DNA from: UBA5070 sp035604215 | GTDB lineage: Bacteria; Fibrobacterota; Fibrobacteria; UBA5070 | NCBI GenBank assembly: GCA_035604215.1 | Contig: DATNIW010000069.1 | Location: 1-27,458 of the forward strand | Reading direction: 5' to 3' | DNA: 27,458 bases | In this document: positions 1-6,328 of the stretch, piece after piece | Layout of the letters: each line of letters begins with the position of its first letter | Position numbering within the stretch: the first letter of the stretch is position 1 | Position numbers and translations under genes: made by a program | The notes under the pieces: model-generated | Told to the model about the DNA's origin: nothing | Databases searched by the model: none | What the model saw: only the letters and a program-made list of their open reading frames with translations

Positions 1-3000
1 ATGCGCTTCATGACGTCGGAGCCGGTGCCATCGCTCGACAGGATGGGCAACAGCCCCGCCAGGATCACCGAGGCGGTCATGACCTTGGGGCGCACGCGAC
101 GCACGGCGCCGTGGTCGATGGCGGCGAGAAGACCGGCCAGGTTCTGTTTTCCGTCCGCCTTGGTGGTCTCCCAGGCGTTGTCCAGGTACAGAAGCATGAC
201 GACGCCCGTCTCGGCGTCCAAGCCCGCCAAGGCGATGAGTCCCACCCACACCGCGACGGAAATCTGGAAGTGGGCCAGGTACAGGAACCAGAACGCGCCC
301 ACCAGGGAAAACGGCACGGCCAGCATCACGATGGCGGTGCGCACGAAGCTGCCTGTGTTGAGGTAGAGGATGAGCACGATCAACAGCAGGGTGAAGGGGA
401 TGACGGCGAGCATCCGGGCCCGCACGCGCTCCATGCCCTCCCATTGTCCGCTCCAGGCGAGCCCGTACCCCGCGGGAACCCGCACCCCGGCGGCGAGCTG
501 GGGCGCGAGCCGATGCAACAGTCCGCCCAGATCCGATTCGCGGGTGTCCACGAACACGTAGGCGTTGGGTCGGCCCGCTTCGGAGCGCACCACCATGGGC
601 CCCGTGGTCCACACCACGTCGGCGATGTCGGAGAGCTGGACGGGTCCTCGCGAGCCATCCACCTGCAGGTCCTGGATGTTTTCCTTGGTGTCGCGCCGTT
701 CCCGCTCCAGGCGCAGCGTGATCGCGATCCGCTCCAGTCCGTCGATGGCGGTGGCCACCGGCATTCCCGCGAGCCCTGTGCGCACCGCGTCGTTGATGTC
801 CTCCACGGACACTCCACGGGCCGCCGCCTTGGCGCGATCCATCCGGATGTCCAGGTAGTACCCGCCCGCCGCCCGCTCCGCGAAGGCCGAGGCGATCCCG
901 TCCTTGCCGCGCAGGAACGACTCCACCCTGGTGGCCAGGGCCTGGAGGGTGTCCGGATCCGGTCCCGAGACCTTGATCCCGATGGGGGTGCGGATGCCGG
1001 TGGAGAGCATATCGATGCGCGACTTGATGGGGAGCGTCCAGGCGTTGGTCAGACCCGGCACGTGCACGGCGGCGTCCAGGTCCCGTACGATGTCGGAAAC
1101 CGTCACGCCCGGCCTCCAGAACTTCCGGTCCTTGAGCCGGATCACCGTCTCGAACATGTCGAACCCGGCGGGGTCGGTGGCGGTCTCGGCGTGCCCCGCC
1201 TTCCCGAACACCTGTTCCACCTCCGGCACCGTCGCGATCATCCGGTCCGTCTGCTGGAGCAGCTCCTGGGCCTTGGTCGGGGAGATCCCAGGAAGGACCG
1301 TGGGCATGTAGAGGAGGTCGCCCTCGAACAGCGGGGGCATGAATTCGCTGCCCAGTTCGTGCAGCGGCCACGCCGCCGACACCAGCACCACCAGGGCCGC
1401 CAACAACGTCCGGAAGGGATGGCGCGTCACCAGCGCCACCACCGGGTGGTAGATCCGCATCAGGAAACGGTTCAACGGATTCTTTTCCTCGGGCGGAATC
1501 TTCCCCGTCAGGAACAGGCCCATCAGGACCGGAACCAGCGTCACGGACAACAGAGCCGCCGAGGCCATGGCCCAGGTCTTGGTGAAGGCCAGAGGTCGGA
1601 ACAACCGTCCTTCCTGGGCCTGCAGCGCGAACACCGGCAGGAACGAGACCGTGATGAGCAAGAGCGACCAGAAGAGAGACGGCCCCACTTCCAGCGAGCT
1701 CTCCAGCACCACCGCCCAGCGGTCGCGGCGCCGGTCGGGAGGTTTCTCCTGCTCGTGCTCCAGGTGCTTGTGGGAGTTCTCCACCAGGATGATGGAGGCG
1801 TCCACCATGGCCCCGATGGCGATGGCCAGCCCCCCCAGGCTCATGATGTCGGCGCCCACGCCCTGCAGGCGCATGACCAGGAACGCCATCAACAGGGCCA
1901 CCGGCAGCGTGATCACGGCCACCAGCGCCGACCGCGCGTGGAACAGGAAGATCGCGCACACCAGCGCCACGATCAGCATCTCCTCCAAAAGCTTCCAGCC
2001 CAGGTGGTGGATGGCGTCGTCGATCAGGATGGATCGGTCGTAAAGAGGCACCACCCGCACCCCGGTGGGCAGCGACGTCTGGATCTCCCGAAACTTCGCC
2101 TTCACGGCCTCGATGGTGGCCTTGGCGTTCTGCCCGTAGCGCATGACCACGATCCCGGCCACCACGTCGCCGTTGCCGTCCAGGTCGGTGACGCCGCGCC
2201 GCAGGGCGGGCCCTTCCACGATGCGAGCGATGTCGGAGAGGCGCACCACGGATCCCCCTCCTCCCGCTTGGATGGGCAGGTCGCGCAGGTCCTCCAGCGT
2301 GCGCACCTGCCCACGCGTGCGGACCATCCACTCGGTCTCCCCGTGTTCGATGGCTTCGCCACCCGCATCCGTTCCGGATCTGCGCAGGGCCGATTCCACG
2401 TCGGAAAGGCGCAGGCCCCGGGCCTCCAAAGCCACTTGGTCCACCGTGACCTGGAACTGCCGCACCATCCCTCCCACGGAGGCCACCTCCGCGACACCGG
2501 GAACCGTCTGCAGTTCGGGCTTCACGGTCCAGTCCTGGAGGCGGCGCAGGTCCTTGTTGTCCACGATGTTCGTTCCCGAGTCCGAAACCAGGGCGTATTC
2601 GTAGATCCAGCCCACGCCGGAGGCGTCCGGACCCAGCACCGGCTGCACGCCCTTGGGAAGTTCGGAGCCCATCGACGACAGCAATTCGGAGACCCGGGAG
2701 CGGGCCCAGTAGAGGTCGGTCCCCTCGTCGAACAGGACGTAGACCAGGGATTCCCCGAAGAACGAATACCCGCGCACCACCTTGGCACCGGGTGTGGAGA
2801 CCAGTCGACGGGAAAGCACCTGGGTCACCTGGTCTTCCATCACCTGGGGAGAAGCCCCATCCCATTTGGTCTGCACGATCACCTGGGCGTCGGAAAGGTC
2901 GGGGATGGCGTCCAGGGGGATGGTGCGCAAGGCCCAGATGCCGCCCAGCACCAGGAACACACCCAACAACACCATCAGGAACCGGTTGCGCAGCGACCAG

Positions 3001-3017
3001 GCGATGACCGCGCCCAT
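1..3017 (-). CDS. cusA: Cu(I)/Ag(I) efflux RND pump CusA, 3' end cut by window edge
   Basis: Inner-membrane RND transporter that exports cuprous and silver ions through a CusCBA-type tripartite complex, driven by protons. Reading leftward, the product starts MGAVIAWSLRNRF and soon shows IPLDAIPDLSDAQVIV, a CusA/CzcA hallmark. The TM4 segment GAMVDASIILVEN carries the proton-relay Asp at about residue 406 (E. coli Asp405). Three methionines that form the copper site in E. coli CusA (573, 623, 672) are present at about 571 (LLYMP), 621 (DMFET) and 670 (IDMLST), so Cu/Ag is favoured over Zn/Co. About 1005 codons are visible; the last reads MKR just after GTGSDV, so only the final few tens of residues are missing. 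An ATG at 3066-3068 overlaps the cusB stop as ATGA and would add 17 residues translated from a palindrome. The constant offset of about 2 from E. coli numbering favours 3017. Confidence 0.95.
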   Translation of the reverse strand, partial: MGAVIAWSLRNRFLMVLLGVFLVLGGIWALRTIPLDAIPDLSDAQVIVQTKWDGASPQVMEDQVTQVLSRRLVSTPGAKVVRGYSFFGESLVYVLFDEGTDLYWARSRVSELLSSMGSELPKGVQPVLGPDASGVGWIYEYALVSDSGTNIVDNKDLRRLQDWTVKPELQTVPGVAEVASVGGMVRQFQVTVDQVALEARGLRLSDVESALRRSGTDAGGEAIEHGETEWMVRTRGQVRTLEDLRDLPIQAGGGGSVVRLSDIARIVEGPALRRGVTDLDGNGDVVAGIVVMRYGQNAKATIEAVKAKFREIQTSLPTGVRVVPLYDRSILIDDAIHHLGWKLLEEMLIVALVCAIFLFHARSALVAVITLPVALLMAFLVMRLQGVGADIMSLGGLAIAIGAMVDASIILVENSHKHLEHEQEKPPDRRRDRWAVVLESSLEVGPSLFWSLLLITVSFLPVFALQAQEGRLFRPLAFTKTWAMASAALLSVTLVPVLMGLFLTGKIPPEEKNPLNRFLMRIYHPVVALVTRHPFRTLLAALVVLVSAAWPLHELGSEFMPPLFEGDLLYMPTVLPGISPTKAQELLQQTDRMIATVPEVEQVFGKAGHAETATDPAGFDMFETVIRLKDRKFWRPGVTVSDIVRDLDAAVHVPGLTNAWTLPIKSRIDMLSTGIRTPIGIKVSGPDPDTLQALATRVESFLRGKDGIASAFAERAAGGYYLDIRMDRAKAAARGVSVEDINDAVRTGLAGMPVATAIDGLERIAITLRLERERRDTKENIQDLQVDGSRGPVQLSDIADVVWTTGPMVVRSEAGRPNAYVFVDTRESDLGGLLHRLAPQLAAGVRVPAGYGLAWSGQWEGMERVRARMLAVIPFTLLLIVLILYLNTGSFVRTAIVMLAVPFSLVGAFWFLYLAHFQISVAVWVGLIALAGLDAETGVVMLLYLDNAWETTKADGKQNLAGLLAAIDHGAVRRVRPKVMTASVILAGLLPILSSDGTGSDVMKR

Positions 3018-3031
3018 CCCCCCATTCGTGG

Positions 3032-3051
3032 GGACGCAAAATTTTGCGTCC
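3032..3051. repeat. Perfect 20-bp palindrome at the cusB-cusA junction
   Basis: GGACGCAAAATTTTGCGTCC is a perfect inverted repeat with no spacer. It lies 14 bp before the preferred cusA start and 13 bp after the cusB stop codon. On the plus strand the symmetry extends through two G-U wobbles to CGT...ACG (3027-3056), giving a 15-bp arm. The AAAATTTT core is AT-rich against very GC-rich surroundings. Similar GACGCAAAATTTTGCGTC palindromes recur as dispersed elements in some bacterial genomes (from memory, not searched). It could be a dispersed REP-like element or an intra-operon RNA hairpin that tunes cusA expression. Confidence 0.7.
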
Positions 3052-3064
3052 TTACGAGGCCCGT

Positions 3065-4291
3065 TCATCGGGCGTCCATCTGATCCAGCACCGCCTGGAG
3101 ACGGCTTTCGCCGTCCAGGAGGAACTGCGCCGAGACCACGACCTCGTCGCCCGCCTCCAGACCTTGGCGCACCAGGGTCTTCCCTCCTTCGGATGGACCC
3201 GTCTCCACCTTCTGTGGACGGAATCTGCCGCCGCCCAGCGCCAGGAAAACGATGTCCCGCGTTCCCGTGTGGAGCACCGAGGCGTCGGGAACCACCAGCC
3301 CCGTTTCCAGCTTCGGGTGGAGCTGGGTCTGGTACAGGCCACCCACCCGCAGCGGATTCGCTCCGCGAACCTCCAGACGGACGGTGGCGGTCCGGTCTCC
3401 TGCACCGACCACGGGAAGGATGGACCGCACCACCGCCTTCACGGGCACGGCCAGATCCGATCCCGAAATCTCGGCCGCCGAACCGGTGGACAGTCCCGGC
3501 AGCCGCGATTGCGGCACCTGGGCGTCCACGAGCACGCCCGACCCCTGGACGATCCGGAACAATTCCTGTCCGGCCATGGTCGCCTGTCCCTGGTCGGCCT
3601 GGCGCTTGGAGATCCAGCCGTCGGCGGGGGACGTCAGGGGCAGCGCTCGCACCACCGTCCCTCCGGCCGCGATCCGATCCAGCATGGATTCCGGCCAACC
3701 GTACGACCGGAGACGTTCTCGCCCCGCCTGCGCCGCCGTCGAATCCCCCGTCTTGGCGGCTTGGAGCCACTCGCCCTGGGCGGCCACCACCTCGGGGCTG
3801 TAGAAGGTCGCCAGGATCTGTCCTTTCCGCACCCGGTCTCCGGTGCGCACCGGAGCCACGGTCTCCAGGTAGCCCATGGTGCGGACCGTCACGGAAAGCT
3901 CTGCCGCCTCGTCCAGGACGCCTTCGGCGTCCACGCGAAGTTCCGGCCCCAGCGTCCCCGCCTCCACGATGTCCGTGCGCACCCCGATCTTCCGGACCTC
4001 GGCGGGATCCACCATCACGTCGTGGGAGGCGTGGATCCCGGCGCCAGGCCGGATCGAATCCCCCGTCGCCGACGTCGCGTCGGATGGGAAAGGCACCAGT
4101 TGCATCCCGCAGATGGGGCAGTTCCCAGGGTGGTCGCGCACGATCTGGGGATGCATCGGGCAGTGCCACAGAGCGTGCACCGCCTGGATCCTCACCGTAC
4201 CGTCGGAGGCCTTCAAGGTTTGCGGCTGCTGCTTGCAGGAACTCAAAAAGGCCACCACGGAAAGCGAAAACGCCATCGTCTTGGAATTCAT
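3065..4291 (-). CDS. cusB: Efflux RND periplasmic adaptor subunit CusB with heavy-metal-binding domain
   Basis: Periplasmic adaptor (membrane fusion protein, 408 aa) linking CusA to the outer-membrane channel and passing metal to the pump. The N-terminus looks like a lipoprotein signal with a lipobox ending LSSC (Cys19). Next comes the small heavy-metal-binding domain seen in CusB-type adaptors, WHCPMHPQI then NCPICGMQL (Cys44, Met46, His47, Cys58, Cys61, Met63). The lipoyl/barrel-sandwich part follows, with PVRTGDRVRKGQIL (about 124-140) and SPADGWI. The C-terminal beta-barrel and membrane-proximal part contains LVVPDASVLHTG. The start codon overlaps the upstream TolC-like gene stop by ATGA (4288-4291), and its own stop overlaps an ATG at 3066-3068, so the operon is tightly coupled. 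The metal-binding domain supports copper/silver specificity. Confidence 0.93.
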   Translation of the reverse strand: MNSKTMAFSLSVVAFLSSCKQQPQTLKASDGTVRIQAVHALWHCPMHPQIVRDHPGNCPICGMQLVPFPSDATSATGDSIRPGAGIHASHDVMVDPAEVRKIGVRTDIVEAGTLGPELRVDAEGVLDEAAELSVTVRTMGYLETVAPVRTGDRVRKGQILATFYSPEVVAAQGEWLQAAKTGDSTAAQAGRERLRSYGWPESMLDRIAAGGTVVRALPLTSPADGWISKRQADQGQATMAGQELFRIVQGSGVLVDAQVPQSRLPGLSTGSAAEISGSDLAVPVKAVVRSILPVVGAGDRTATVRLEVRGANPLRVGGLYQTQLHPKLETGLVVPDASVLHTGTRDIVFLALGGGRFRPQKVETGPSEGGKTLVRQGLEAGDEVVVSAQFLLDGESRLQAVLDQMDAR

Positions 4292-5520
4292 TTCAACTCC
4301 TCCAGTCGGTCGGGCTCCACGCCCGCTGCGGCCGCGAGCCGCGCCCGTTCCAGTTCGTAGGTCCCCCGTTGCATGACCGCGTCCATCCGGGTCATGCGGA
4401 TCATTTCTTCCATGGCGAGCACCATGGAGAGCATTTCGCTTCCCTGGCCGTACCGGGTTCGTGTGAGGGCCAACGCGTTTTCCTCGCCCGGCAGAACCAA
4501 GCTGTCCAGCCGTTTCCAGGCCGCCCAGGCGGCGCGGGCGCGTTGGGAGTGGTCTGCCACCTCCGACCGCGCCATCCGCACCATCGCCTCGGCCTTGGCC
4601 TGCGCCGTTCTCGCCTGGACCTTGGCGCCGCGCGCCTGGCCGTTGGCCATGCCGCTGGACCACGGGACGAAGGGCACGGTGAACCCGGCCATCAGACCCC
4701 AACCGGGCATGCCGTTCTGCATCCGCATGGCCATGGCCCCCACCATCAGATCGGGTCGGAGCGTCGCCTCCGACGCCCGGCCCATCGCATCGCGCATGGT
4801 GGCTTCCCGGCGCATGGAAACGATGTCGGGCCGGTCGTTGACGGAATCCTCCAGGGCGGAATCGTTCCAGGCGGGCGACTCCGGTCCACCCGGCTCCGGA
4901 AGGGGATCGCCGACAGGTCCTGTCCAACCTTCCCGCATCGCCTTCGCCGACGCCGCCTCGGCCTTGGCCTGGTCGGCCTGGGCCGCGATCTGTTCCGTCC
5001 GGGCCCGGAGGATCCAGGTGTCGGCGGCCGTCGCCATGCCCTGGGCCTGGTTGCGCTCGGCGGTCTTGGCGAGGTCGCGAACCACGCCTTCCTGCTCTTC
5101 CAGGAGCCGGGCCTTCTCGCCGTTCATCCACTCCATCCAGGCCGCCTCGCGCACCGCGAGTTCGATGCGGCGACGGGTGTCGGTGGAATCGGCCTGGGCC
5201 ATCCCCACCCTGTCCCGCTGCACCTTTTCCATGGCACCGGTCTTTCCGGGCCACGGGATCATCTGGGTGAGCTTGACGTCCGCCAAACCATCCGACTGGT
5301 CGTCCATCTCCACGAAAGGCGGCATCCAGGCACGGGTTCCGTCCACCTGGACCCGCTCGGATTCGACCCCCAGTCCGCCGGTGCGGGATTGGGGATGGGA
5401 GACCAGGACCTGTTGGACCCATCCTTCCACGATCTCGCGATCCTTCCCTGCCGCTGGCGATGCCCAGGCGACCGCCGCATTCCACGAGAGGAACGCGGCC
5501 ATCCAGCCGATCTTTTCCAT
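4288..5520 (-). CDS. TolC-family outer membrane channel of the Cu/Ag efflux operon (CusC-like)
   Basis: Outer-membrane factor of the tripartite pump. The product (410 aa from ATG at 5520) begins MEKIGWMAAFLSW, a signal peptide probably cut after AVAWA. It has no lipobox, unlike classical CusC. The rest is long Ala/Arg/Glu-rich helix in two halves, with AEAASAKAMREGW near residue 200 and TAQAKAEAMVRMARSEV near 320, as expected for the two OEP repeats. LTQMIPWPGKTG near residue 80 resembles the strand entry motif of TolC proteins in metal-efflux operons. A longer start at GTG 5532 is possible, but AAGGTGAG lies about 9 nt before the 5520 ATG and fits a ribosome binding site for it. It overlaps cusB by 4 bp. 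The product is unusually rich in Met, which may suit soft-metal transit. Confidence 0.85.
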   Translation of the reverse strand: MEKIGWMAAFLSWNAAVAWASPAAGKDREIVEGWVQQVLVSHPQSRTGGLGVESERVQVDGTRAWMPPFVEMDDQSDGLADVKLTQMIPWPGKTGAMEKVQRDRVGMAQADSTDTRRRIELAVREAAWMEWMNGEKARLLEEQEGVVRDLAKTAERNQAQGMATAADTWILRARTEQIAAQADQAKAEAASAKAMREGWTGPVGDPLPEPGGPESPAWNDSALEDSVNDRPDIVSMRREATMRDAMGRASEATLRPDLMVGAMAMRMQNGMPGWGLMAGFTVPFVPWSSGMANGQARGAKVQARTAQAKAEAMVRMARSEVADHSQRARAAWAAWKRLDSLVLPGEENALALTRTRYGQGSEMLSMVLAMEEMIRMTRMDAVMQRGTYELERARLAAAAGVEPDRLEELK

Positions 5521-5604
5521 TTTCGCGCTCACCTTCGCCGAAGGAAATCGTCCCTCGCTCCGGGCGCTCCGGTCGCGTGGGTCTCGATCAGATCCGGGTG
5601 GAGA

Positions 5605-6012
5605 TCAGCGCAGGATGGATTGGTTTCGGACCCACAGGGCGGGTCCGGATCGCGGCGGAGGTCGGACTTGTTCGAAGGCGACGGTCGCGGCGGGAGCTGC
5701 GATCGAAACCATCGAACGGGGAAGGTCGGCGACGATCTGGGCGTGGGGGGCGGATGGGACGAGAGAACGGTTGGCTTCCACGGCCCCAGCCTGCCAAGTG
5801 GGGATGGGGCAGTGGCAGGCGACCTGGAAGGATTCCGGGGAAGATGCGTTCGCGAACAGCCGATGCGAGCAACAGGCGGGCAGATGGGACTCGGCCCGCG
5901 CCATGGGGCAGATGTAGTTGGCGGCCCACGACGGACCGAGAGCGGCCACCAGCGCGAGAACGAAGAGGATCGATCCCCTCCATCCTGTCCGCTGGTGACG
6001 CCTGCCAATCAT
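5605..6012 (-). CDS. Small secreted Cys-rich protein leading the Cu/Ag efflux operon
   Basis: A 135-residue protein with a signal peptide: MIGRRHQRTGWRG, then a hydrophobic run ILFVLALVAALG, cleavage probably after PSWA. Just behind the signal are closely spaced metal-type ligands: ICPMARAESHLPACCSH (Cys35, Met37, His43, Cys47, Cys48, His50) and ACHCPIP (Cys66, His67, Cys68). The C-terminal half has no obvious motif. It stands 84 bp upstream of the cusC-like gene, on the same strand, and is the first gene of the operon. No cusF is visible, so it may be a periplasmic metal chaperone or sensor playing that part; this is inference from composition and position. I do not recognise the family. No Shine-Dalgarno is evident; a TAGCTT box lies 7 nt before the ATG. 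Confidence 0.7.
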   Translation of the reverse strand: MIGRRHQRTGWRGSILFVLALVAALGPSWAANYICPMARAESHLPACCSHRLFANASSPESFQVACHCPIPTWQAGAVEANRSLVPSAPHAQIVADLPRSMVSIAAPAATVAFEQVRPPPRSGPALWVRNQSILR

Positions 6013-6019
6013 GGACTTC

Positions 6020-6025
6020 AAGCTA
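6020..6025 (-). promoter_or_regulatory. Candidate -10 box (TAGCTT) of the Cu/Ag efflux operon
   Basis: On the minus strand TAGCTT lies 7 nt before the ATG at 6012, and TTGCTT (6043-6048) lies 17 bp further upstream. If used, transcription would begin at or near the start codon, giving a leaderless or nearly leaderless mRNA. No SD sequence precedes this ATG. No clear MerR/CueR-type dyad could be assigned. Confidence 0.35.
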
Positions 6026-6080
6026 CACTTTTGGCCCGGGGAAAGCAATCGATCCTTCCGAGCCCCTGGTGAAGCGGCTT

Positions 6081-6233
6081 CTACTTCTTCCCGCCGCCGG
6101 CCTTCGCCGCCGCGCTCTTGGCGGTCGCCGCGACTTCGGCGGCCTTCGCGCTGGCTCCCGCCTTGGCCGCGAGCACCTTCTCGTTGGAGGGGTGCTTCTT
6201 GGTTTCCTTCTTCTTGCCGCCCTTGTCTCCCAT
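6081..6233 (-). CDS. Small Lys/Ala-rich basic protein (50 aa)
   Basis: A 50-residue protein starting MGDKGGKKKETKKHPSNEKV and continuing as an Ala/Lys-rich helix with repeated AAKAGASAKAAE-like units, ending AGGGKK. A very good ribosome binding site, AAGGAG, lies 7 nt before this ATG, which fixes the start; an upstream in-frame start at 6263 would be less supported. Small MGDKG-K-rich proteins of this type occur in several bacteria as short hypothetical proteins (from memory). Its charge suggests binding to nucleic acid or another polyanion, but no function is known to me. It has its own TAACTT promoter-like box at 6282-6287, about 50 bp upstream, so it is probably transcribed separately from the histidine kinase gene behind it. 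Confidence 0.75.
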   Translation of the reverse strand: MGDKGGKKKETKKHPSNEKVLAAKAGASAKAAEVAATAKSAAAKAGGGKK

Positions 6234-6281
6234 GATTCGACTCCTTGATGGACCTCGCCCCACATGGGACGGGATCTTTCC

Positions 6282-6287
6282 AAGTTA
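6282..6287 (-). promoter_or_regulatory. Candidate -10 box (TAACTT) for the 50-aa basic protein
   Basis: TAACTTGG on the minus strand, with TTGTCC 20 bp further upstream. It would give a leader of about 40 nt carrying the AAGGAG ribosome binding site. It is the conventional leadered counterpart of the shorter TANNTT arrangements elsewhere in the window. Confidence 0.35.
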
Positions 6288-6328
6288 CCGACATCGTCGC
6301 GCTCCGTGGACAAGTTCCGGAACGAAAT

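Noticed and set aside
111..3083. Very long plus-strand open frame of about 990 codons
   Set aside because: It is antisense to cusA, His/Gly/Arg-rich with no domain, and arises from high GC at third positions. The minus-strand reading has clear RND motifs.
2782..6072. Plus-strand open frame of about 1096 codons
   Set aside because: Antisense to cusB and the TolC-like gene; Pro/Arg-rich composition with no recognisable domain.
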